From AP-15 sp963703855 (lineage in GTDB: Bacteria; Pseudomonadota; Alphaproteobacteria; ATCC43930; CGMCC-115725): a DNA stretch of 64,000 nt. How positions within the stretch are numbered: the first letter of the stretch is position 1; every line of letters starts with the position of its first letter. Below the pieces are notes generated by a model. It saw only the letters and a list, made by a program, of their open reading frames with translations, was not told the origin of the DNA and ran no database searches. Positions 1 through 8,384 of the stretch are shown in pieces. Position numbers and translations under genes: made by a program. The stretch is taken from the NCBI GenBank assembly GCA_963703855.1, contig CAVPFW010000008.1:124001-188000 (forward strand), in the 5' to 3' direction.

Positions 1-592
1 CCACCGAGACCAGATCGAAGGGTGCTGCCAGTTCGGCGAGGCTCCGCCCGCAAGCTGCCGAGGCGTTGAACAGCCTCGCGCCGTCGAGATAGCTGCGCAG
101 GCCGAGCTCTCGGGCCGCCTCGCAGATTGCGGCGGCGTCGCCCTGCGGGAACACCACCCCGCCGCCTCGGTTGTGGGTATTCTCGATCGCCACCAATGTG
201 GTCGGCGGGAAGACGACATGCCCCGGCGGCTTGCAGGCCGCGCGCAGATCCGCGGCGGTGAACAGGCCGTCCTTGCCGACCGGGGCGAACTGAACCCCGG
301 AATTCGCCGCCCCGGCCCCGGATTCGTGCCATACGATATGCGCCTCGTGGCCGAGCACTACCTCATCCCCCGGCCGGGTCAGCACCTTGAGGCCGATCTG
401 GTTCGCCATCGTCCCGCTCGGCACGAACAGCGCCGCTTCCTTCCCCAGCAATTCGGCGATCCGCTGCTGAAGCTTGTTGACCGAGGGGTCCTCGCCATAC
501 TGGTCGTCGCCGACCGGCGCCGCCGCCATCGCTTGGCGCATCCCGGCCGAAGGGCGGGTCACCGTGTCCGAACGAAGGTCGATCCGTTCCAT
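1..592 (-). CDS. ltaE: Low-specificity L-threonine aldolase, N-terminal part (cut by window start)
   Basis: PLP enzyme that cleaves L-threonine/allo-threonine to glycine and acetaldehyde in the cytoplasm. The reading frame starts with an ATG at 592-590 (MERIDLRSDTVTRPS) and stays open to base 1, giving about 197 residues of a family that is usually near 345. Diagnostic stretches seen are the N-terminal RSDTVT, the GDDQYGEDPSV segment, LVAIENTHNRGGG and the LDGARLFNA motif that contacts the cofactor. The PLP-binding lysine would lie beyond the window edge. No frameshift is visible in the part present. Family assignment is confident; substrate preference is by family only. Confidence 0.9.
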   Translation of the reverse strand, partial: MERIDLRSDTVTRPSAGMRQAMAAAPVGDDQYGEDPSVNKLQQRIAELLGKEAALFVPSGTMANQIGLKVLTRPGDEVVLGHEAHIVWHESGAGAANSGVQFAPVGKDGLFTAADLRAACKPPGHVVFPPTTLVAIENTHNRGGGVVFPQGDAAAICEAARELGLRSYLDGARLFNASAACGRSLAELAAPFDLVSV

Positions 593-774
593 CAGCCAGC
601 TCCGAGTAAAGATCTGTTCAGGTGCACACCCCGACAACCTTGCGTGTCTACACCGGCCGCGCCGACGACGAGCCCCGTGAGCCTGGCGATCGCGGCGATC
701 GCAACGGGGGCCGCGCCTGAACCCGCTCGGCCGGGATAATCCGTCGCTTGGACCGCAGGCGGTGCCGCGCTCGG

Positions 775-1205
775 CTATTTCAGCCTGTCGGCGGCCTGTG
801 CGATGCCGGCATTGGCGCAGGCCTCGTCCTTGTCGGCGCCGGGCGAGCCGCTGACGCCGATCGCCCCGACCACTTCGGTGCCGGCCTTGATCGGCACGCC
901 GCCGCCGAGCGCGATGGTGCCGGCGGTGTCCTTCAGCCCGGCGATCGCCGGCTCGCTCAGCACGCGATGCGCCCATTGCCCCGAGGGCTGCTTGAAGGTC
1001 ACCGAGGTAAACGCCTTGCGCCGGCTGGTGACGATCGTGTGCGGGCCCGCTCCGTCGTCGCGAAAGGCGATCTTGACCAGCCCGTCGCGACGCGGCCAAA
1101 CGAGCGAACGGCATTTCCCAATCCTCGCGGGCTGGCGACTGCCGGCGCGATGAGCTCCCGCGTTGTCGATGACTTGCGAGGCAGCGCGGCTGCAGCCGGG
1201 ATCAA
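775..1205 (-). pseudogene. Broken GlcG/HbpS-type heme-binding protein gene
   Basis: The C-terminal half is a clear GlcG/HbpS (DUF336) domain: DGLVKIAFRDDGAGPHT, then SRRKAFTSVTFKQPSG, ALGGGVPIKAGTEVVGAIGVSG and GADKDEACANAGI, ending at a stop at 775. Upstream the same frame runs on without a start codon and the similarity fades; a signal-peptide-like stretch (FVLLIPAAAALPR) followed by what looks like the mature start is split between two minus-strand frames near 1150-1205. I infer at least one frameshift and decay of the N-terminal half. The downstream 75-codon piece could only be made from a GTG at 1002-1000, which would delete the first half of the fold. The gene is divergent from maiA. 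Confidence 0.55.
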
Positions 1206-1229
1206 CAAGACGAAACGAGGGACCTTGCG

Positions 1230-1868
1230 ATGAAGCTCTACACCTATTATCGCTCGCAAGCGAGCTTCCGCGTGCGCATCGCCCTCAACCTCAAGGGGTT
1301 GCGGCGCGAGGACGCCTTTCTTCATCTCGAACGGGGCGATCAGTTCGCCGCCGAATATCGCGCGCTCAACCCGCAGATGATGGTGCCGACCCTGATCGAC
1401 GAGGGGGCCCCGCTGTTCCAATCATTGGCCATCCTCGAATATCTCGAGGAACGGCATCCGCAGCCGCCATTGCTGCCGGCCGAGCCTGAAGCGCGGGCCT
1501 GGGTGCGCGGGCTGGCGCTGATCAACGCCGCGGATTCGCACCCGCTGATCGTGCCCCGGGTTCGCCACTACCTGACCGACGTGCTGCACCTCAGCGACGC
1601 GCAGAGGCTGCAATGGATCCGGCACTGGCTGGGTTTGGGCCTCGAGGCGATCGAGGCCCTGCTGGCCCGGCATCCGCGCAGCGGGGATTTCTGCCACGGC
1701 GAGCGGCCGACCATCGCCGATATATGCCTGGTGACCCAGGTGACGCCGGCGAAGAATTTCGACTGCCCGCTCGACCCCTACCCGCGGATAATGCGGGTCT
1801 ACGATAGCTGCATGGCGATGCCGGCCTTTGCCGACGCCCATCCCTCACAGCAGCCCGACGCGGAATGA
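1230..1868 (+). CDS. maiA: Maleylacetoacetate isomerase (zeta-class glutathione S-transferase)
   Basis: Cytosolic glutathione-dependent isomerase that converts maleylacetoacetate (or maleylpyruvate) to the fumaryl form in tyrosine/homogentisate or gentisate breakdown. 212 residues, the normal length. The thioredoxin-like N-terminal domain carries YYRSQASFRVRIALNLKG, the zeta-class active-site region with the conserved serines, then NPQMMVPTL (cis-proline) and the glutathione-binding QSLAILEYLEE. The helical C-terminal domain follows, with GDFCHGERPTIADICLV. A GGGAC stretch 6-10 bases upstream and the family N-terminus MKLYTYYRS fix the start. No fumarylacetoacetase or homogentisate dioxygenase gene is adjacent, so the pathway is not confirmed by context. 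Confidence 0.9.
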   Translation: MKLYTYYRSQASFRVRIALNLKGLRREDAFLHLERGDQFAAEYRALNPQMMVPTLIDEGAPLFQSLAILEYLEERHPQPPLLPAEPEARAWVRGLALINAADSHPLIVPRVRHYLTDVLHLSDAQRLQWIRHWLGLGLEAIEALLARHPRSGDFCHGERPTIADICLVTQVTPAKNFDCPLDPYPRIMRVYDSCMAMPAFADAHPSQQPDAE

Positions 1869-1961
1869 GGCCGGTGGTCCCGGTGCTCAACCAGTGTGTA
1901 GACGTGCTGTTAACGATCAGGCAAGATCGGCGGCAGGGGATTCCGTCAGTGGTACGCTCGA

Positions 1962-2279
1962 ATGAAGCTTTGGGTCTCGGCCGCCCTCGTCTTCGCCATT
2001 TCTGCCTCGGCCACCAGCGCCGTCGATGCCGCATCCTGCGGCCCGAAAAAGAATCGCAATTGCTTTGATGCCCCGGCAGCGGTCAACTTCAGCTCGGTCC
2101 CCGACATCTCAAAGCAGATCGTCAACGAAGAACCGAGTGCCGACAAGCCGACCACCCGTACCCTCGAGGCGCCGCCGATCACGACTTACACCGGGCCGAC
2201 GGTCGGCATCAGCTCGATGGCCCGCGCCCCGACGGTCGGCTATTACTGGTCGCTGGAGCCGCAGGGCGACAACCATTGA
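1962..2279 (+). CDS. Small secreted protein of unknown function
   Basis: 105 residues. Residues 1-23 form a clear Sec signal peptide (MKLWVSAALVFAISASATSA-VDA) with a likely cleavage after an A-x-A-like site. The mature part has two cysteines close together (ASCGPKKNRNC), which could form a disulfide, followed by a low-complexity Pro/Thr-rich region with no domain I recognise. Codon use matches the neighbours. It stands alone, about 90 bases after maiA. Function unknown; most likely a periplasmic or surface protein. Confidence 0.6.
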   Translation: MKLWVSAALVFAISASATSAVDAASCGPKKNRNCFDAPAAVNFSSVPDISKQIVNEEPSADKPTTRTLEAPPITTYTGPTVGISSMARAPTVGYYWSLEPQGDNH

Positions 2280-2700
2280 CGATCATTCGGTCGGGCCGGC
2301 CCGTGAGCGCGCCTTTGTCCGGCATCGGCTCTCCGGCAGCGGGACGACATCTTCGTCGGCGACTGGCGCCGTCTCACGATGACGGACGTCGACAGCAGTA
2401 AGCCGGCTGGGCATCCCGAGACAGACGATTTCGTCGCCCTCCTGCTCCGGCGCGTCGAACCTCTCCCGAGGCGACGCCGGAGCACCGCGCGCGATCCCGG
2501 CACCGGCGCTTACGATGGCCCGCGCTGCCGTTCGCAAATTGCCGCCTTTCGCTGGCATATCGGCCCCCGGATGCAGCGCTCGCTCGCAACGTTGACGGCC
2601 AGCCGGGCCGCGATCGGCGGACATGGCTCGACCCCTCCGCTGTCGATCGGGTGATGCGCGCCACGCGGGACGGCGCTGCGCGGCGACCGGGATCGCGGCG
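2280..2700. other. Intergenic stretch without a supportable gene
   Basis: About 420 bases between the small secreted protein and the hemolysin-III-like gene. Short open frames exist on both strands but none has a ribosome site, a recognisable domain or a plausible protein composition; they are Arg/Pro-rich in the way non-coding GC-rich DNA is. I see no hairpin with a T-run and no repeat of the dispersed families found elsewhere in the window. Confidence 0.5.
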
Positions 2701-3348
2701 GTGAGCCAGCCGGCAGCAACCTATCCGATGCGGCGCCGGGGCGAGCGAGTTGCCGATCTCTGCATCCTCGGCTGCGGTCTCGTCGTCGGCTGTGCCGCCT
2801 CGGCCGCGCTGATGGCGGCGGTGCTCGCCCGAGGCGAGCTTCGCCTGGTTGTCGCAACCGGCATTTATGTTGCCGGGTTGCTGGCGATGCTCGGCGCCTC
2901 GCTCGCCTACCACAGCACGGTCGGATCGCCGCGCCGCCCAGTATTGCGCCGCTTCGACCACGCCGCGATCTTCGCGATGATCGCCGGCACCGCGACACCC
3001 TTTGCCCTCGGTCGCGACGGCGTTCTGTGGGGCGTTGGGCTGGCCGCGGCGATCTGGGGCGTCGCGGCCGTCGGGATCGTCGTCAAGCTGCGCCTGCCGA
3101 TCGGCAGCGTGCGGCGCTCGGCAATCCCCTATCTGCTGCTCGGCTGGGTCAGCCTGATCGCGGTCGCCCCGTCGATCTCGCACGAAACCGCGGTGCTGAT
3201 CGCCGCGGGCGGCCTGTTTTATACAATCGGAATTGTCTTTTTCCTGTGGCGCGGGCTGCGGTTTCACACCGCCATCTGGCACGCCTTCGTCCTGGCCGGA
3301 GCCGCCTGCCATTATCTGGCGATAATCGAGGGCGTTGTTTCCGCATGA
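2701..3348 (+). CDS. Hemolysin III / PAQR-family integral membrane protein
   Basis: Seven-helix inner-membrane protein of the HlyIII/YqfA (PAQR) family, about 215 residues as is usual. Family signatures are YPMRRRGERVADL at the N-terminus, ASLAYHSTV with the metal-binding histidine region, RRFDHAAIFAMIAGTATPF, and the C-terminal HTAIWHAFVLAGAACHY, whose histidines belong to the putative zinc site. The most likely start is the GTG at 2701 (VSQPAATYP), which gives the family N-terminus; an ATG at 2623 in the same frame would add 26 Arg/Cys-rich residues with no family counterpart. Despite the name, bacterial members are not established toxins; a role in membrane lipid homeostasis or hydrolase activity is possible. 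Confidence 0.8.
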   Translation: MSQPAATYPMRRRGERVADLCILGCGLVVGCAASAALMAAVLARGELRLVVATGIYVAGLLAMLGASLAYHSTVGSPRRPVLRRFDHAAIFAMIAGTATPFALGRDGVLWGVGLAAAIWGVAAVGIVVKLRLPIGSVRRSAIPYLLLGWVSLIAVAPSISHETAVLIAAGGLFYTIGIVFFLWRGLRFHTAIWHAFVLAGAACHYLAIIEGVVSA

Positions 3349-3439
3349 GCCGGTTGCCCGCGGCGGCCGGCTATCGGGTTGCCGTCGGGACAGGGCGCAG
3401 GCACAATCCCCGCCAACGCTTGCGAGAGAGGAATGGGAC

Positions 3440-4652
3440 ATGAAAGAGGGCTACCGCTTCGTCGACTGCGACATGCACATCATGGAGCCGACCGACCTCT
3501 TCGACCGATACCTCGACCCGGCGTTCAAGCCGCGGATTACCTCGGCGATGCAGCCGGTCGACGGCGGCAGCACCGGGATGCGGCGGCGGCCCCTGTGGTT
3601 TTTCGACGGCACGCCGACAAGCAACGACGGCAACGTCTCGCAATACAACCGCATCCGCGGCCCGCTGGTCGGCGCCCGCGGCAACAAGAATGTGATGTTC
3701 GCGGTCGAGCGCGGCTACGACGCCGAGGCCCAGATCATCGGCATGGAGATGGAGGGGATCGACATCGCCGTGCTGTTCCCGACCGCCGGCCTGTCGTTTC
3801 TGGCGCGCGACGACATGGACCCGCAATTTTCGAACGCGATCTGCCGCGCCTACAACGACTGGCTCCACGACTTTGTCCAGCACAGCCCCGATCAGCTCAA
3901 AATGGCGGCGATGCTGCCGGTGCACGACGTCAACCTCGCCTGCCGCGAGCTCCACCGCTGCGTCAAGGAATACGGCGCCGTCGGCGCCTTCGTCCGGCCC
4001 AACTACGTCAACGGCCGCTATTGGCACTCGACCTATTGGGACCCGCTCTACGGCATGCTGCAGGATTTGCAGGTTCCGCTGTGCTTTCACGAAGGCACCG
4101 GCTCCTACTATTCGACGATCGAGCCGCGCTTTGGCGAGAACCGCTTCATGCGTCACGTCGCCAGCCATTCGACCGAGATGCAATTGGCCTTGATCGCGCT
4201 GATGCTGGGCGGGATTCTCGAATCCTACCCGCGCCTCAAAGTGGCGTTCCTCGAGGCCCAGAGCTGGTGGGTGCCGGGGCTGCTCGGCCGGATCGAATGG
4301 GATCTGCGCCAGCACCACCAGGCCGACGCGCCCTATCTGAAGCTGACCCCGTTCGAATATTGGCAGCGCAACTGCTTTTCGGCGATCGAGAGCGGCGAGC
4401 GCGAGGTCGGCGCGGTCGTCGAATTGCTGGGCGGCGCCGACAATATCTGCGTGTCGAGCGATTTCCCGCATTTCGAACTCGAGCTTCCCCGAAGTGTCGA
4501 GCCGGGTCCTGCACAACCCCAGCATCACCCCCGAGATCGGCGGCAAGATCCTGTCCGGCGGCGCCCGCCTCTACGGCTTCGCCGAAGACGACTTCGCCCG
4601 AGCCGCCGCCGCCGCCAAGCGCCGCGACAACGTCACGGCGGCCCGCGCCTGA
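3440..4652 (+). pseudogene. Amidohydrolase-2 family metal-dependent hydrolase, broken by one extra base
   Basis: TIM-barrel hydrolase/decarboxylase of the ACMSD-like amidohydrolase-2 group. It starts at the ATG at 3440 after GAGAGAGGAATGG (good ribosome site): residues MKEGYRFVDCDMHIMEP carry the metal-binding DxH pair, and later VPLCFHEGTGSYY and SSDFPHF carry the conserved His and Asp. At 4476-4477 one extra A (TCGAACTCG) shifts the frame. Removing it gives HFDSSFPEVSSRVLHNPSI and then EIGGKILSGGARLYGF, the standard C-terminus, ending at TGA 4650-4652 with 403 residues. As written, the frame instead runs to 4702 with an Arg/Pro-rich tail. Substrate unknown. It may be a true mutation or a sequence error. 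Confidence 0.8.
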
Positions 4653-4820
4653 CGCTTGCGAGATTGCCCCTCTCCACCCCTCAAGGGGGCTTTGCCCACT
4701 AAATGCCGATAATCCATGAGATTTTTGGGCAGGAGAGATTTCTGCCCAAAAAGGGGCTGGCCGGGGAGTGGCGTTGGTCATTGCTCATACAGAGTATCTA
4801 GTCCAAAAACCGCAAGATCG

Positions 4821-5348
4821 CTATTCCAGTTTCTCTCTGAGGTCATCCGCATACGGGGAGCATATTAGTATAGAATCGATGATTTCATGGATCAAAGCGC
4901 CGCCCATGGCCTTGTGCTCGCGTAATTCAGCGTCCATACGCGCGCTAAGGATACTAATAGCAGCGAGGACGTGCGGGCATTGAAACATATCTACCAACAA
5001 ATCCCGATTATCCTGTCGGATACTCTCGACATCTTCAGGCCGAAAACAGTCAGCGACGGCATCTCTATCGTTCGATACAGAATAATCAGTAAAAGCGATA
5101 TTATTGAGGGTCATATAGACCTCTGGTGCCATCAAAGCGGCAACGGTGTATTTTTGTGGCTCTACCAGTATGGTCAATGCACGATCATCCTGATCGACCA
5201 CTTGCGCAATATCTCGTCCGTAAAGACGAAGAACCACTGCATGAACCGTCTCATGCAGTGCGGTCTCCATTGGAGATTCCCTTGGAGGCATAACAAACTT
5301 AGCTTCTTCGCTCATCTCGCTATCTGAATAATCACGAATGAACGGCAT
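4821..5348 (-). CDS. Orphan FtsH-like (M41) zinc metallopeptidase domain protein
   Basis: 175 residues, with clearly lower GC and different codon use from its neighbours. Residues around 30-45 read ALHETVHAVVLRLYGRD, an exact HExxH zinc motif in the setting seen in FtsH (HEAGHAVV). About 55 residues on, APEVYMTLNNIAFTDYSVSNDRDAVAD resembles the FtsH segment with TTGASNDxxxAT, whose Asp is the third zinc ligand. There is no AAA+ ATPase domain and no transmembrane segment, so this would be a stand-alone peptidase domain. The start at 5348 (MPFIRDYSDSEMSEE) is the first good ATG. Alternatively it is an unrelated protein with a chance HExxH. The composition suggests horizontal transfer. Confidence 0.5.
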   Translation of the reverse strand: MPFIRDYSDSEMSEEAKFVMPPRESPMETALHETVHAVVLRLYGRDIAQVVDQDDRALTILVEPQKYTVAALMAPEVYMTLNNIAFTDYSVSNDRDAVADCFRPEDVESIRQDNRDLLVDMFQCPHVLAAISILSARMDAELREHKAMGGALIHEIIDSILICSPYADDLREKLE

Positions 5349-5393
5349 CTCGGTTATTTCCTATACTGAATTACCCATCCATAATATGGGGGG

Positions 5394-5636
5394 TCATTTC
5401 TTTCCGATCAATAGTTCGCGAACCGCAGCCCTCTTGACACGTTCAAGAAATAGCGTCCCGAACATCTGCGTGAACAAAAAGTCTCGCTCAAAGCCAATCG
5501 GTGCGCCGATCCGTTTCGGCGCATTCCAGAACAGGGTTCCGGCCATTTTGTCCGTATCGCCAGACACCCATTCCCGATACGGCCCGTATTCTTCTGAACG
5601 TGCCGACAGGGTGGCGCAAATTGTCTTCGCCTCCAC
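5394..5636 (-). CDS. Possible short hypothetical protein upstream of the M41-like gene
   Basis: An open frame of 80 codons on the same strand as the M41-like gene and 45 bases upstream of it, with the same lowered GC. From a GTG at 5636 it reads VEAKTICATLSARSEEYGPY and ends RVKRAAVRELLIGKK. The composition is protein-like (balanced, with Tyr, Phe, Trp) rather than the Arg/Pro pattern of shadow frames. I recognise no domain. The frame is open further upstream to 5813, but there it enters repeat DNA, so a truncated 5' end is possible. Confidence 0.3.
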   Translation of the reverse strand: MEAKTICATLSARSEEYGPYREWVSGDTDKMAGTLFWNAPKRIGAPIGFERDFLFTQMFGTLFLERVKRAAVRELLIGKK

Positions 5637-5761
5637 CCCGATTAGCGCGTAGGACGGGTTGAGCGGAAGCGGAACCCATCTCTTGGGACGAAGGGGTGGG
5701 TTTCGGCGGGGAGGCTGGGCACGAATCCAGATCGAGACGGAAAATTGGCAAATTCCTCCAC

Positions 5762-5922
5762 CATCGTCCCGACGAAGGCCGGGAGCCACTCCGGCACCGC
5801 TCGGAATTCTCAAGCAACGGCAGTAGCCTACCAGCCGTCACCCCCTCGTGCCGCGGGAGCATGGACCCGCCAATGCCGTCCTCGAGCCGGCCGGCGACCG
5901 GCCTTCGCCGGGATGACGAGTG
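5762..5922. repeat. Dispersed palindromic repeat (CGTCCCGACGAAGGCCGG type)
   Basis: Intergenic element bounded by inverted ends: CGTCCCGACGAAGGCCGG at 5763-5782 and its imperfect complement CCGGCCTTCGCCGGGATGACG near the right end. Such 'GTCATCCCGGCGAAGGCCGG' units are common between genes in alphaproteobacteria. The remainder of 5637-6005 holds nothing else that I can support. Confidence 0.6.
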
Positions 5923-6005
5923 AATAGGCGGCGAGAGGAATTCTTGCCCAGCCTCCGGACTTAACCCGCCCTACGCACTGATCGTCCTCGCCAAGGCTGC
6001 CTCGG

Positions 6006-8129
6006 CTACATCGGCCTACCGGGTTTGGCTTCGCGGAACGGCGTCCCGGTTTCGGCGAGATGGCGGAGGAAGGGGGAGGGGGCCCAGCGCTCGCCGTAGC
6101 GTTGGTGCCAGGCGGCGATCTGGCGGTAGACGTCGCCGACGCCGATGCCGTCGGCCCAGTACATCAGGCCGCCGCGGTAGCGCGGAAAGCCAAAGCCGTT
6201 CAACCACATCACGTCGATGTCGCTGGCGCGGTAGGCCTTGCCCTCTTCGAGGATCTTGCAGGCTTCGTTGACCGAGGCGAACAGCAGCCGGTGGAGGATT
6301 TCCTCGTCGGTGAATGTCCGCTGCTCGATCCCGAGCTCGGCCGCCTTTTCCTTGATGATGCGCGCGACCTCGGGGTCGGGGTGCGGCGTGCGGTCGCCCT
6401 TCTCGTAGCGGAACCAGCCGGCCCCGGTTTTCTGGCCGAGCCGCCCGCTCTCGACCAGGTGGTCGGCGATCGGCATTTTCCGAAAGTTCGGGTTCTGTGC
6501 CGCGCGGCGCTGGCGGCTGTCATAGCCGATGTCGAGACCCGACAAATCGGAGGTCGCGAACGGCCCGATCGGATAGCCGAAATCGACCATTATCTTGTCG
6601 ACCTGCTCGGGAAGCGCGCCCTCCTCGACCAGGATGATCATCTCGGTGCCGAAGGGCGTGCGGCTGCGGTTGGCGACAAAGCCGTCGCCATTGCCGGCCA
6701 TCGCGCTGATCTTGCCGATCCTGCGGCCGAGATCCATCGCCGTCATCAGGGTGTCGGGGGCGCTGTTCGCCCCACGCACGACCTCGAACAATTTCATGAC
6801 GTTGGCCGGGGCGAAGAAATGCGTGCCGGCCACGTCCTGCGGCCGCTTGGTCGCATTCGCCATGATGTCGATGTCGATGCCCGAGGTGTTCGAGAACATC
6901 AGCGCCCCCGGCTTCATCGTCGCGTCGAGCCTGGCGAACACCTCCTCCTTGACCGGGATGCGCTCGAACACCGCCTCGATCACGACGTCGGCCTGGGCGA
7001 TGTCGTCGTAGCTGCGCACACCCTCGATCAGCCCGAGCCGACGCTCCATTTCAGCGGTGGTGAGGCTGCCGCGCCCGACGCTGGTCTGGTAATTGGCGCG
7101 AATGCGGGCGAGGCCGCGGGCCAGCGCCTCCTCGTCGACTTCGAGCAATTTCACCGGAAACCCGAACTCGGCAAAGCTCATGGCGATGCCGCCGCCCATC
7201 GTGCCGGCGCCGACGATGGCCGCGGTCCCGATCGGGCGCAACGGCGTGTCGCGCGGGATGTCCGGCAGGCGCGCCACCTCGCGTTCGGCAAAGAAGGCAT
7301 AACGCAAGGCGCGCGCCTCGGCCGAGTTTTCGAGCTCGTCGAACAGCTCGCGCTCGCGCCGGACGCCCTCGTCGAACGGCAGGGCGCACGCCGCCTCGAC
7401 CGCGGAAATGCAGTGATAGGGCGCCTTCTGGTTGCGCGCGCGCCGAGCGATCGACTTGCGCATCGCGTCGAACAGGCCGGGATCGGCCTTGGCCTCGGCG
7501 AGCTTGTCGTCATGGTCGCGGAGGCGCGGCAAGGGCCTGATGTCGGCGATCCGGCGGGCCAGCGCGATCGCCGCCCGGCGCAGATCGCCGCCTTCCGGGA
7601 CCAACTCGTCGACGATGCCGAGGCGGTGCGCCTCCTCGGCCGGCACGTGGCGCCCCGACACGATCATTTCGAGCGCCGCCTTGGGCCCGATCAGCCGCGG
7701 CAGCCGCTGGGTCCCGGCGCTGCCCGGCAGTATGCCGATCAGCACCTCGGGCAGGCCGACCTTGGCGCTCGTCATGGCGATGCGATAGTTGGCGGCAAGC
7801 GCCAGCTCGAACCCGCCGCCCAAGGCATAGCCGTGGATCGCCGCGACCACCGGCTTTTGGCTGGCGTCGAGGATTTGGTGGGGGCGCCGGCCCGGCACCG
7901 GCGGCGGCCGGTTGGTGCCGAAGGTGCGGATGTCGGCCCCGGCAATAAAGCTGCGCCCTGCGCCGATCAGCACCATCGCCCGGATCGCCGGATCGGCGTT
8001 GCCGCGCTCGATCGCTTCGACGATGCCCTCGGGCACGCCGGGCGAGAGCGCGTTGACCGGCGGGTTGTCGATGGTGACGACGCCGATCCCGTCCGCGTTC
8101 TCGAACCGCACCAAAGCGTCTTCGGGCAT
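6006..8129 (-). CDS. Bifunctional enoyl-CoA hydratase / 3-hydroxyacyl-CoA dehydrogenase
   Basis: Fatty-acid beta-oxidation multifunctional enzyme (FadB/FadJ or peroxisomal MFE-1 type), 707 residues. Residues 1-190 form an enoyl-CoA hydratase/isomerase domain with the oxyanion-hole region SFIAGADIRTFG and GYALGGGFELAL, and catalytic glutamates in GGFEL and LPEVLIGILPG. A Rossmann NAD domain begins near 296 with AAIVGAGTMGGGIAMSF, followed by the dehydrogenase catalytic histidine in GTHFFAPANVMKLFEVV and two C-terminal 3HCDH domains (GFVANRSRTPFGTE; NEACKILEEG). It would act on enoyl-CoA and 3-hydroxyacyl-CoA in the cytoplasm with a separate thiolase, which is not in this window. Start ATG at 8129. 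No defect seen. Confidence 0.92.
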   Translation of the reverse strand: MPEDALVRFENADGIGVVTIDNPPVNALSPGVPEGIVEAIERGNADPAIRAMVLIGAGRSFIAGADIRTFGTNRPPPVPGRRPHQILDASQKPVVAAIHGYALGGGFELALAANYRIAMTSAKVGLPEVLIGILPGSAGTQRLPRLIGPKAALEMIVSGRHVPAEEAHRLGIVDELVPEGGDLRRAAIALARRIADIRPLPRLRDHDDKLAEAKADPGLFDAMRKSIARRARNQKAPYHCISAVEAACALPFDEGVRRERELFDELENSAEARALRYAFFAEREVARLPDIPRDTPLRPIGTAAIVGAGTMGGGIAMSFAEFGFPVKLLEVDEEALARGLARIRANYQTSVGRGSLTTAEMERRLGLIEGVRSYDDIAQADVVIEAVFERIPVKEEVFARLDATMKPGALMFSNTSGIDIDIMANATKRPQDVAGTHFFAPANVMKLFEVVRGANSAPDTLMTAMDLGRRIGKISAMAGNGDGFVANRSRTPFGTEMIILVEEGALPEQVDKIMVDFGYPIGPFATSDLSGLDIGYDSRQRRAAQNPNFRKMPIADHLVESGRLGQKTGAGWFRYEKGDRTPHPDPEVARIIKEKAAELGIEQRTFTDEEILHRLLFASVNEACKILEEGKAYRASDIDVMWLNGFGFPRYRGGLMYWADGIGVGDVYRQIAAWHQRYGERWAPSPFLRHLAETGTPFREAKPGRPM

Positions 8130-8384
8130 CCTTCCTCTCCCTCACAATAATCGGGCCGTACGGAAATCGACAGAAAGGGTCAGGCAGTTGTAGCACATGC
8201 CGGGAAGCGATGAAGCCTGAACGGTCGAGAGACCGGATGCGTGCATCGGCCGCTCGGCGACGCGCCGCCCGCAGAGCCTGATCGAGCTGTCCGGATGTTG
8301 GACGGACCCGCATGGGTCGCCGTCAGGATGAATAACAGGGCCGCGATGCTGCTGGAATCGACTTATACACCGCGATTTGACGTT

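Noticed and set aside
2379..2654. Plus-strand frame of 91 codons after the small secreted protein
   Set aside because: Composition of a random GC-rich frame, no ribosome site, no recognisable pattern.
2374..3441. Long minus-strand frame opposite the hemolysin-III-like gene
   Set aside because: Arg/Pro/Asp-rich composition with no domain; the plus strand holds a recognised membrane protein over the same bases.
3371..4546. Minus-strand frame of 391 codons opposite the amidohydrolase
   Set aside because: Pure antisense shadow produced by GC-rich third positions; the plus frame has clear catalytic motifs.
6060..8150. Plus-strand frame of 696 codons opposite the beta-oxidation enzyme
   Set aside because: Antisense shadow; the minus frame shows two complete enzyme domains.
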